Part shown: in pieces, positions 1-6,175 of the stretch
Layout: each line of letters starts with the position of its first letter
Numbering within the stretch: the first letter of the stretch is position 1
Assembly (NCBI GenBank): GCA_030680655.1
Contig: JAUXUZ010000519.1
Location: 1 to 7,977 of the forward strand
Direction: 5' to 3'
DNA from: Phycisphaerales bacterium
GTDB taxonomy: Bacteria > Planctomycetota > Phycisphaerae > Phycisphaerales > UBA1924
DNA length: 7,977 nt
The notes under the pieces: model-generated
Told to the model about the DNA's origin: nothing
Seen by the model: only the letters and a program-made list of their open reading frames with translations
Database searches by the model: none
Position numbers and translations under genes: made by a program

Positions 1-1
1 C

Positions 2-115
2 TGCCCGGAGCACATCACGATCACCGACAACGCGATCATCCCGCTCAAGGAGCGGGTGGTTGACGAGTTTTATGATCCGCTGACGCGGCTGTTTAAGATG
101 TTCAAGGGCAAGTAG
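2..115 (+). CDS. C-terminal end of an unidentified protein, possibly an SdhB-like iron-sulfur subunit (5' end outside window)
   Basis: An open frame enters from the left edge and ends at TAG 113-115, giving 37 codons that begin CPEHITITDNAIIPLKERVV and end LFKMFKGK. The frame uses the same GC-rich codons as the neighbouring genes, and it stops only 7 bases before the stop of the convergent decarboxylase gene, so a real gene end fits well. The Cys-Pro-x-x-Ile-x-Ile-Thr pattern resembles the last cysteine of the C-terminal iron-sulfur cluster in succinate dehydrogenase/fumarate reductase iron-sulfur subunits, where a CP-x-x-I-x-x-T motif is followed by a short basic tail. This is a family-level guess from one motif; no other cluster cysteines are in view. 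It could equally be another ferredoxin-like protein or something unrelated. Confidence 0.5.
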   Translation, partial: CPEHITITDNAIIPLKERVVDEFYDPLTRLFKMFKGK

Positions 116-122
116 GCGCAGC

Positions 123-2234
123 TCACGCGGGGGTACGGCCGAACTCGGTACCGCGAGCGTTCACTCTTGCAACAGTTTGTTCGTCCATCGCCACGATCGG
201 TGGCCAGTCGCGCACGGGCTGACCGTTGCGTTCGTCGCCGGCTGACTTCGGTGTGGCGTCGAAGGCGATGCGTCGTCCGCAGACGCTCAGGTGCGTGTCA
301 CGCTCGGGGGCGATGTTGGCGGCCCAGTGGAACATGGCGTCGTCGAAGTTTGAGGCGTCGGCTTCTGCACCCGTGACGACGCACCAGCGTGGCAGTTGCT
401 CGCCGACGGTGAGCGCTCCCAGTGCTTTGATCACGCGGGCCCCGTCACCGGCCGCTTGCTTGTCCATGCGGACCATCAGCCACCAGCCGCCCAGGTCGAC
501 GGGGATGTGGGCGTCGAGCACGCCGGGGATGGTTCGTATTCGTGCCTCGGCGGCGCGGGCGGCTTCGCCGGTCACCGGTCCGATCTCGCCCGCTGCGCAG
601 CGCTGGGCGGCCTCCCCCTCAAGGGGCCGGTGTTGCTCGGCCGCGAACACTTTGCGCGTGGCGTCGAGGCCCATCTTGCCGCCCGCGCCCACAAACGGTG
701 CGGCGTGGTCGAGGATGTCAAGGGGGCCACGGACGTGCTCGATGTCGCGTCCGGGGATGCAGTGCTCCCCCACTGCTCGCAGCACGGCGGCGGTGTCGTG
801 CACGTTGACATCGTCGTCGACGACGATGACGGCCTTGGTCCACGCCATCTGCCCGGCGCCCCAGACGCTGTGCATCATGCGGCGGGCTTGCAGCGGGTAG
901 GCCTTCTTGATCTTGATCGCGGCGCAATTGTGGAAGGCGCCGAACTGGGGGAGGTCGTAGTCCTCGACGTCGTGCACGATCGTCTTGAGCAGCGGCAGAA
1001 AGAGTCGCTCGGTCGCCTTACCGAGGTAGTAGTCTTCCTGCGGCGGCAGGCCGACGATGGTGGTCGGATAGATCGCGTTACGGCGGTGGGTGATCGCGGT
1101 GATCTCGAGGATGGGGTAGCGGTCGGGCATCGAATAGAAGCCGGTGTGGTCGCCGAAGGGGCCTTCGAAGACCGCGCCGGGCCCGAGCGGGCCGTCGTCG
1201 GGGTTGCGGGGGTCCCAGCCGATGGTGCCCGCTTCGCTGGAGACGAACCCCTCGATCACGATCTCGGCGTTGGCGGGGACCCAGAGCGGCACGGTCTGGG
1301 CACGCACCATGGGGATCCCGCCCCGGTTGAGGAAGCCGGCGAGCAGGAGCTCGCTGATGCCCGGCGGCAACGGCGCGGTAGCGGCGTAGGGGAGCACGCT
1401 CTCGCCGCCGAGAACGACGGCGACGGGCATCTTCTGGCCATTGGCTTTCCAGCTGCGCCAGTGGCGGGCGCCGTCGTGGTGCATGTGCCAATGCATGGCG
1501 GCGCGGTGCTTGCCGAGCAGCTGCACGCGGTACATGCCGATGTTGTGGCTGGAGGGCTTGGCAGAGCCCGCATCGTCGGCATGGATGGTGTGGATGCCGG
1601 CGAGGGTGATGTAGCGGCCGCGGAAGCGGGCCTCCCAGTCTGGGCCTGTGCCGAGGCCGGGGATGCCGCGGTTGACGTCGCCCGGGTAGCCCACGGCGGC
1701 GAGGTCGCCGTCGAGGGGCCAGCAGCGGAGGATGGGGAGCTTGGTCAAGTCGGCGGCGTCGCCGGTGAGGATGACCTCCTGGCACGGGCCGCGGCCGCTC
1801 TTACGTTTTGGTGGGATGCTCAGGAGCGGGAGGAGCTGCCTTGCCTTGGCGAGCAGGTCGCCCAGGCCGGAGGGGGGCTCGGGCTTGACGAGGCTGCCGA
1901 TCTTTGCCCCGAGCGCTTCGAAGCCGCCCGGGGTGTGGCCGGCGTCGTGGCAGCCGAGTGCCATCTCCATGCGCCGGTAGGAGCCGAGGGCGTTGATCAG
2001 AACGGGGAAGGACGAGCCCTCGACGTTCTCAAAGAGCAGCCCGTGCCCACCGCGCCCGTGGAAGCGTGGGTCGGTGGCTTTGGCTGCTGCGCTCGAACGG
2101 CCGGGCGCGGGGGCCTTGCTCTCCAGGTCGGCGATGGCGGCGATCTCGAGGACTGGCGAGACCGGGGCGGTGACCCGGCGCAGCTCGCCCGCTGCTTCAA
2201 GTGCTGCCACGAACTCTGCGAGCGATCGGTACAT
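123..2234 (-). CDS. UbiD-family prenylated-FMN-dependent decarboxylase, long form with duplicated C-terminal region (possible menaquinone-pathway enzyme)
   Basis: The gene encodes 703 residues, with ATG at 2232-2234 and TGA at 123-125. UbiD enzymes are cytoplasmic and remove carboxyl groups from aromatic or alpha,beta-unsaturated acids using prenylated FMN made by UbiX; no ubiX is in the window. Seen here: the N-terminal MYRSLAEFVAALEAAGELRR typical of the family; NIGMYR at 231-236, the cofactor/metal-binding stretch; PANAEIVIEGFV around 320-331; and EGPFGDHTGFYS at 357-368, with the catalytic acid segment in the common EGPxGD form. Next come IVVDDDVNVHD at 470-480 and LDILDHAAP at 505-513, then GKMGLDATRK at 519-528. 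A second, weaker copy of that module follows (FDDAMFHWAANIAPERD, FDATPK), and the protein ends in RDWPP. Classical UbiD is about 490 residues; the longer form occurs in futalosine-pathway menaquinone decarboxylases (MqnL type), a plausible but unproven role. The frame stays open upstream to 3008, but the family start and the divergent methyltransferase support 2234. Confidence 0.9.
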   Translation of the reverse strand: MYRSLAEFVAALEAAGELRRVTAPVSPVLEIAAIADLESKAPAPGRSSAAAKATDPRFHGRGGHGLLFENVEGSSFPVLINALGSYRRMEMALGCHDAGHTPGGFEALGAKIGSLVKPEPPSGLGDLLAKARQLLPLLSIPPKRKSGRGPCQEVILTGDAADLTKLPILRCWPLDGDLAAVGYPGDVNRGIPGLGTGPDWEARFRGRYITLAGIHTIHADDAGSAKPSSHNIGMYRVQLLGKHRAAMHWHMHHDGARHWRSWKANGQKMPVAVVLGGESVLPYAATAPLPPGISELLLAGFLNRGGIPMVRAQTVPLWVPANAEIVIEGFVSSEAGTIGWDPRNPDDGPLGPGAVFEGPFGDHTGFYSMPDRYPILEITAITHRRNAIYPTTIVGLPPQEDYYLGKATERLFLPLLKTIVHDVEDYDLPQFGAFHNCAAIKIKKAYPLQARRMMHSVWGAGQMAWTKAVIVVDDDVNVHDTAAVLRAVGEHCIPGRDIEHVRGPLDILDHAAPFVGAGGKMGLDATRKVFAAEQHRPLEGEAAQRCAAGEIGPVTGEAARAAEARIRTIPGVLDAHIPVDLGGWWLMVRMDKQAAGDGARVIKALGALTVGEQLPRWCVVTGAEADASNFDDAMFHWAANIAPERDTHLSVCGRRIAFDATPKSAGDERNGQPVRDWPPIVAMDEQTVARVNARGTEFGRTPA

Positions 2235-2241
2235 TGGCCAG

Positions 2242-2247
2242 AGCGTA
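2242..2247 (-). promoter_or_regulatory. Candidate -10 element (TACGCT) of the UbiD-family gene
   Basis: On the - strand TACGCT lies 7 bases before the ATG of the decarboxylase gene. There is no Shine-Dalgarno between it and the start and no good -35. It belongs to a TACnnT pattern found before four genes in this window. The position would give a leaderless or nearly leaderless transcript. The whole divergent spacer is only 33 bases (2235-2267), so this element and the methyltransferase -10 lie side by side on opposite strands. Confidence 0.35.
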
Positions 2248-2255
2248 AGGGGCGA

Positions 2256-2261
2256 TACAGT
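2256..2261 (+). promoter_or_regulatory. Candidate -10 element (TACAGT) of the methyltransferase/ABC cluster
   Basis: TACAGT matches four of six bases of the TATAAT consensus and ends 6 bases before the ATG at 2268. A weak -35-like TTGGCC lies at 2234-2239 with 16-base spacing. The placement puts the expected transcription start at or beside the A of the ATG, which fits a leaderless mRNA. AAGGGG at 2247-2252 is about 15 bases from the ATG, too far for a normal Shine-Dalgarno. Confidence 0.35.
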
Positions 2262-2267
2262 GAGACG

Positions 2268-2948
2268 ATGGGGACCCCCGGCGAGAAGCCACGGAGCATG
2301 TTGTCGGCCGATTACCAGCGCGACTGGCCGGAGTACTTTGATGCCGTGGATGGCAAACCGCCGCGCGACACGCTTGTGCGGGCGCTGGATGCCTTTGAGC
2401 GGGAGGGGCGGCCGGCTGGCAAGGGGCCGCTGCTGGCGGTTGATATCGCCTGCGGGCAAGGGCGGGACACGCTGGAGATGCTGCGGCGTACGTCGCCGCG
2501 GTGGCGGGTGATCGCGGTCGATTCTCACACGGAGGCGACGCGGCGCACGCTGGCGGCGATCGCCCTCGAGGACATGGAGCGGGTGCTGGTGTGCCAGTTG
2601 CGGATGGAGGAGATTGCCGAGCGCGGAGCGGGCACGATCCCCGCCCGGGTGGACCTGATCAACGCCAGCTTTGCGCTGCCGTTCTGTGAGCCGGGGGCGT
2701 TCGCGTCGCTTTGGGGGTTTATTACCGGTCGGCTCGGGCGTGGCGGCCGGTTCAGCGGACAGTTCTTCGGCGACCGGGACGAGTGGAGTTGCGTGCGGCC
2801 TCAGAGCCACTTCACGCGTGCCCAAGTTGAGGCGTTGCTGCAACCGTTCGCGGTTGAGCACATGGAAGAGGTGGACAAAGAGGGGGATGACGCCATTGGT
2901 GGGGTGAAGCGCCACCATGTTTTTCACGTTGTGGCCCGTAGACTGTGA
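2268..2948 (+). CDS. Class I SAM-dependent methyltransferase
   Basis: The gene encodes 226 residues with a Rossmann-type methyltransferase fold. SAM-binding motif I is VDIACGQGRD at 58-67, with the glycine-rich loop CGQGRD. The acidic residue ending strand 2 is D85 in VIAVDSH, and VDLINASFALPF at 128-139 fits the motif IV strand. A GRLGRGGRFSGQFFGDRDEW stretch (154-173) forms the usual strand 5 region, and the protein ends with the HHVFHVVARR strand (216-225) seen in small methyltransferases annotated as TehB-like or Methyltransf_23/25. The substrate cannot be told from sequence. It starts 33 bases from the divergent decarboxylase gene, and its TGA overlaps the region where the ABC ATPase can start. 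ATG 2268 is chosen because it sits just behind the TACAGT box; ATG 2298 (216 residues) is the alternative. The frame is open far upstream, but that part is antisense to the decarboxylase. Confidence 0.85.
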   Translation: MGTPGEKPRSMLSADYQRDWPEYFDAVDGKPPRDTLVRALDAFEREGRPAGKGPLLAVDIACGQGRDTLEMLRRTSPRWRVIAVDSHTEATRRTLAAIALEDMERVLVCQLRMEEIAERGAGTIPARVDLINASFALPFCEPGAFASLWGFITGRLGRGGRFSGQFFGDRDEWSCVRPQSHFTRAQVEALLQPFAVEHMEEVDKEGDDAIGGVKRHHVFHVVARRL

Positions 2949-2953
2949 CCCGC

Positions 2954-4000
2954 ATGAGCACCACCGCCAACCCTTACGCCGAATCACCAGCCGAGGTTCA
3001 GCTCCCAACCGGGCCGCGCGACGGCGACCTGGCGATTGATCTGCACGATGTGCACAAGACCTACAGGGGGAACATCAAGGCGCTGCGCGGCGTGTCGATG
3101 CAGGTGCGCAAGGGTGAGGTCTTCGGGCTGCTGGGCCCAAACGGGGCGGGCAAGAGTACGCTGGTGAAGATCCTGATGACGGTGATCCGGCCCACGGCGT
3201 GCGGCGGGAACATGCTGGGGCATCGGGTGGGGCACAAGCCGACGCTGGCGCGGGTGGGGTACCTGCCCGAGCACCACCGGTTTCCTGATTACCTGACGGC
3301 GGCGCAGGTGCTGGACTTTTTCGGCGCGATGTCGCGCGTTGATCGTGCGACCCGACGTGCCCGCACGCCCGAGCTGATCAACCTGGTGGGGCTCAAGGAC
3401 GCGGGTCGCAAGACCGTGCGGCAGTACTCAAAGGGGATGCGTCAGCGGCTGGGGCTGGCGCAGGCGTTGATCAACGACCCGGATGTGCTGCTGCTGGATG
3501 AGCCGACCGACGGTGTGGACCCGGAGGGGCGTCGGGACATTCGCAACATCCTGGCCGATCTGCGGGCGCGGGGCAAGGGCATCCTGATCAACTCGCACAT
3601 CCTCGCGGAGCTTGAGATGATCTGCGACCGGGCGGCGATCATCTACGGCGGCGAGCTGCACGCGCAGGGAACGGTGAACGAACTGACGCACTTTGGCGCG
3701 CAGTACGAGATCGACGCGGAGCGACCGCCCGGCGCTGGGGCCCCGCCGCTACCGGAGCTGACGGCGATGGGCGGGGGTGTGTCGGTGATGCGCGACACGG
3801 GGGCGATGATCACGATCGCCACGGGTACGACCAGCGCGTACGACTTTCAGCCGATCGTGGACTCGCTGCGCGCGGCCCGCTGGACGGTGTCACGCGTTGA
3901 GCTCGCCCGCCCGACGCTGGAGGACGCGTTCCTGCGGGTCATCGGCACAGCGCGGGCGAAGATGGCCGAGGCGAACGCGAAGCAAGGAGCCGCGGCGTGA
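2954..4000 (+). CDS. ABC transporter ATP-binding protein (partner of the ABC-2 type permease)
   Basis: This is the cytoplasmic ATPase subunit of an ABC transporter, 348 residues from ATG 2954. All nucleotide-binding motifs are present in order: Walker A GPNGAGKST at 61-69; a Q-loop region YLPEHHRF at 103-110, with Glu at the usual Gln position, as in several ABC-2/gliding-type ATPases; signature YSKGMRQRLGLAQAL at 158-172; Walker B VLLLDEP followed by the D-loop TDGVDP at 178-190; and the H-loop histidine H215 in INSHIL. The C-terminal 110 residues form the accessory domain typical of DrrA/CcmA-like exporters, ending with the ARPTLEDAFLRVIG motif (318-331). An alternative GTG start at 2945 overlaps the methyltransferase stop as GTGA and adds three residues. 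A TAGACT hexamer at 2939-2944 could be an internal -10. The cargo is unknown. Confidence 0.93.
   Translation: MSTTANPYAESPAEVQLPTGPRDGDLAIDLHDVHKTYRGNIKALRGVSMQVRKGEVFGLLGPNGAGKSTLVKILMTVIRPTACGGNMLGHRVGHKPTLARVGYLPEHHRFPDYLTAAQVLDFFGAMSRVDRATRRARTPELINLVGLKDAGRKTVRQYSKGMRQRLGLAQALINDPDVLLLDEPTDGVDPEGRRDIRNILADLRARGKGILINSHILAELEMICDRAAIIYGGELHAQGTVNELTHFGAQYEIDAERPPGAGAPPLPELTAMGGGVSVMRDTGAMITIATGTTSAYDFQPIVDSLRAARWTVSRVELARPTLEDAFLRVIGTARAKMAEANAKQGAAA
3984..3989 (+). promoter_or_regulatory. Shine-Dalgarno AAGGAG for the ABC permease
   Basis: AAGGAG sits inside the last codons of the ATPase gene, 10 bases before ATG 4000 and 7 bases before the in-frame GTG 3997. It is the only strong ribosome-binding site I see ahead of a gene start in the window. 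It marks the permease as an internal, re-initiating cistron. Confidence 0.6.
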
Positions 4001-5112
4001 TGCAGACCTGGGCCATCCTGTTCGATGCGTACCGCGAACTGAACGCGCGGAAGATGTTCTGGATCTCGCTGGCGATCAGCCTGCTGGTGGTGTGCGTCTT
4101 TGCCGGGCTGGGCATCAACGAGAAGGGGATCGAGCTGCTCTGGTTTACGGTGGAGATCGGGCCGCTGACGACGGCCCTGATGAGCCGCTCGTTGTTCTAC
4201 AAGACGCTGTTCATGAGCGTCGGGCTGACGATCTGGCTCGGCTGGGCGTCGACGATCCTGGCGCTTGTTTCAACGGCGTCGATCATCCCTGACTTTGTCA
4301 GCAGCGGCTCGATCGAGGGGATGCTGGCGCGTCCGATCTCGCGGACGCGGTTGTTCCTGACCAAGTACTTTGCCAGCCTGCTGTTTGTGGTGCTGCAGGC
4401 GCTGGTGTTCTGTGCAGCGTCGATCCTGGTGATCGGCGTGCGCGGCGGGGTGTGGCTCTGGGGCCTGATGCTGGCGGTGCCGATCATCACGCTCTTCTTC
4501 TCGTACCTCTATTGCGTGAGCGCGCTGGTGGGCGTGTGGACGCGCTCGACGCTCGCGTCGCTGCTGGCGTCGCTGGCGGTGTGGGGTGTAGTGCTGGCGA
4601 TGGGGATCGCCGAGAACGGGCTGCTGATCGCCAAGATCAGCGCTGAGAACCCGATCCCGCTGATCGAGAAGGATGTGGAGGCCCGTGAACTGCAGGTGCG
4701 CAAGGCGAAGGAAGAGAGCACAGACCCGGCCGCCTTCATGAAGCTGGAGAAACGCCTGGAGGACCGCCGGGTGGACCTGATCGAGCAGCGGGAGAAGGTC
4801 GCATCGATCGACACGTGGTACCGCATCGCGTTCACCGCCAAGACGATCCTGCCCAAGACGGGCGACACTAAGGAACTGCTCGAGCGGGCGATCATCAACG
4901 ACCGCGAGATGGAGCAGATGGCCAACATGGCGAGCGACAGCAACGGCCGCGGAGGGGGCGGCCCGTTCGGGGCGTCGGACATGAAGGCGGTGCGCCAGGC
5001 GGACAAGATCAACAAGTCGCGCTCGCTCTGGTGGGTCATCGGCACGTCGCTGCTGTTTGAGGCGTTCATCGTCGCGTGGGCTTGCCGCATCTTTGCGCGG
5101 CGCGACTTCTGA
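4000..5112 (+). CDS. ABC-2 type transporter permease
   Basis: This is the membrane subunit paired with the preceding ATPase, 370 residues from ATG 4000. Hydrophobic segments are visible at about 20-38, 71-95, 121-146, 151-172, 183-203 and 342-362, giving six likely membrane helices. The N-terminal WAILFDAYRELNARKMFWIS and the C-terminal WACRIFARRDF are typical of ABC-2 permeases of the NosY/GldF-like group. Between helices 5 and 6 lies a polar region of about 130 residues (211-340). It includes a charged, heptad-like stretch at about 222-268 that may form a coiled coil, then a glycine-rich stretch GRGGGGPFG (316-324). The start overlaps the ATPase stop as TGATG, and GTG 3997 is an alternative. 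The AAGGAG upstream and the overlap indicate translational coupling and equal expression of the two subunits. Substrate and transport direction are not shown by the sequence. Confidence 0.9.
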   Translation: MQTWAILFDAYRELNARKMFWISLAISLLVVCVFAGLGINEKGIELLWFTVEIGPLTTALMSRSLFYKTLFMSVGLTIWLGWASTILALVSTASIIPDFVSSGSIEGMLARPISRTRLFLTKYFASLLFVVLQALVFCAASILVIGVRGGVWLWGLMLAVPIITLFFSYLYCVSALVGVWTRSTLASLLASLAVWGVVLAMGIAENGLLIAKISAENPIPLIEKDVEARELQVRKAKEESTDPAAFMKLEKRLEDRRVDLIEQREKVASIDTWYRIAFTAKTILPKTGDTKELLERAIINDREMEQMANMASDSNGRGGGGPFGASDMKAVRQADKINKSRSLWWVIGTSLLFEAFIVAWACRIFARRDF

Positions 5113-6057
5113 TCAGGGTGTGCCGGCTGTGAAGCGGGCGAGCTCGGCCAGGGCGCGTTCGTCGCGGTTGTTCTGGGCGTAGGCGCGTGCCGCCTCGATG
5201 TACGCGGTGCGGCGATCGGTTTGCTTGAGCATTGCCAGGGCTTCTACGACAACGGGGATGGTGTCGGCGTCGTAGCGGTCCTTCTCGGGCAGGTTGATCA
5301 GCAGGTCGAGGGCCTTGGCGGGCTCGTTCTGGCGTTTGTGGGCTTTCGCCTCGGCGCGTCGCCACTTGACGCTGGCGGGGTCGATCTTCCGCGCCTTCGC
5401 TAGGTGCTGGAGGGCGAGGTCGAGGTGGTTGGCACGGAGCTCGAGTTCACCCATGACGCCCCAGGCCTGCGACAGTTCGGGGTTGAGGACGGCGGCGGTG
5501 TAGAGGCTGGTCATCGCCTCCTGCTCTTTGCCGACCTTGATCTGCACCATGCCGAGGTAGAGCGGGTGGATCGGGTTCTTGGGGTCAAGGTGTTGGGCGC
5601 GGCTGTAGTGCTCGATCGAGAGGTCGAGCCGACCGGCGGCGTTGGCGACGGTGCCCGCCTCTGCATGAAGGGGGGCGGTCTCAGCGCCCAGCGGGAGGGC
5701 GGCTTCGTACGCGTCGGAGCTCTTCTTCCACTCACCCTTGCCGCTGAAGACCCGTGCGAGGGCCAGCTGCAGTTCCTGCTCGTCTGGATGGGCCTCGATC
5801 GCCGGGGCGAGCATGGCGATGGCTTTGTCCCATTGGCCGTCGGTGATCAGCGGATCGACCTGCCGGAGTGTTTCCGATGCGGTGGGGCCGCGGGCGGCGC
5901 CGGGCTTGCCCTGTGCCGTTGCGGGCGTGCCGCGGGCGACGGTGATCACGCCGTAGACCGCGATGCCCGCGAGCGTGGCCAAGGCCACCAGTGCCATCAC
6001 GGGCGCTGCAGAGCGGGCAGGGCGTGAGGTCGCGGAACGTTTGCTCGGGCTGGGCAT
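5113..6057 (-). CDS. Membrane-anchored tetratricopeptide repeat (TPR) protein
   Basis: The gene encodes 314 residues, with ATG at 6055-6057 and TGA at 5113-5115. A short basic N-terminus (MPSPSKRSATSRPARS) precedes one hydrophobic segment at about 19-41, which looks like an uncleaved signal anchor leaving the rest outside the cytoplasm. A Pro/Ala/Gly linker (42-60) follows. From about 61 to 300 the protein is a series of TPR-like helix pairs: GQWDKAIAMLAPAIEAHPDE (74-93), GEWKKSSDAYEAALPLG (108-124), GRLDLSIEHYSRAQHLDPKN (142-161), GKEQEAMTSLYTAAVLNPEL (176-195), and NHLDLALQHLAKARKIDPAS (210-229). TPR arrays are protein-binding scaffolds; the partner is unknown. The frame is open upstream to 6729, but that extension is antisense to valS and lacks TPR character. 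The stop is back to back with the permease stop. Confidence 0.85.
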   Translation of the reverse strand: MPSPSKRSATSRPARSAAPVMALVALATLAGIAVYGVITVARGTPATAQGKPGAARGPTASETLRQVDPLITDGQWDKAIAMLAPAIEAHPDEQELQLALARVFSGKGEWKKSSDAYEAALPLGAETAPLHAEAGTVANAAGRLDLSIEHYSRAQHLDPKNPIHPLYLGMVQIKVGKEQEAMTSLYTAAVLNPELSQAWGVMGELELRANHLDLALQHLAKARKIDPASVKWRRAEAKAHKRQNEPAKALDLLINLPEKDRYDADTIPVVVEALAMLKQTDRRTAYIEAARAYAQNNRDERALAELARFTAGTP

Positions 6058-6063
6058 ATGGAG

Positions 6064-6069
6064 AGGGTA
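6064..6069 (-). promoter_or_regulatory. Candidate -10 element (TACCCT) of the TPR gene
   Basis: On the - strand TACCCT lies 6 bases before the ATG of the TPR gene, with no Shine-Dalgarno in between. It has the same TACnnT form and nearly the same placement as the boxes before the decarboxylase, methyltransferase and valS genes. No convincing -35 is visible. Confidence 0.35.
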
Positions 6070-6097
6070 GATCGGCCCACCGGTCGGTCGGGCGTGA

Positions 6098-6115
6098 GAC
6101 CACACGGCAGTGGTC
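6098..6115. repeat. Inverted repeat in the TPR-valS divergent spacer
   Basis: GACCAC (6098-6103) and GTGGTC (6110-6115) are perfect 6-base arms around a 6-base spacer ACGGCA, in the 118-base region between the two divergent starts. It could be an operator half-site pair, but such short repeats arise by chance in GC-rich DNA. It lies upstream of the likely valS -10, so it is probably not in the valS transcript. Confidence 0.25.
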
Positions 6116-6159
6116 GGCTCAGCGGCCCCGCGAACGCGTGAGGGCCAGCAACACCCCAC

Positions 6160-6165
6160 TACACT
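6160..6165 (+). promoter_or_regulatory. Candidate -10 element (TACACT) of valS
   Basis: TACACT matches four of six bases of TATAAT and ends 10 bases before the valS ATG. The bases between are C/T-rich with no Shine-Dalgarno, so the mRNA would have a leader of only a few bases or none. No clear -35 hexamer is present at the expected distance. No T-box or other leader structure is seen. Confidence 0.4.
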
Positions 6166-6175
6166 CCCCTCCCTT

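Noticed and set aside
116..122. Terminator between the first two convergent genes
   Set aside because: The gap is 7 bases, and I see no hairpin followed by a T-tract on either strand.
396..2267. Long open frame on the + strand continuing upstream of the methyltransferase
   Set aside because: It is fully antisense to the well-supported UbiD-family gene, has a repetitive Val/Gly/Ala/Asp-rich translation with no recognisable domain, and is explained by the high GC codon pattern of the opposite strand.
2235..3008. 258-residue N-terminal extension of the decarboxylase frame
   Set aside because: It is antisense to the methyltransferase and the start of the ABC ATPase, is Arg/Pro-rich with no domain, and family similarity begins at the Met at 2234.
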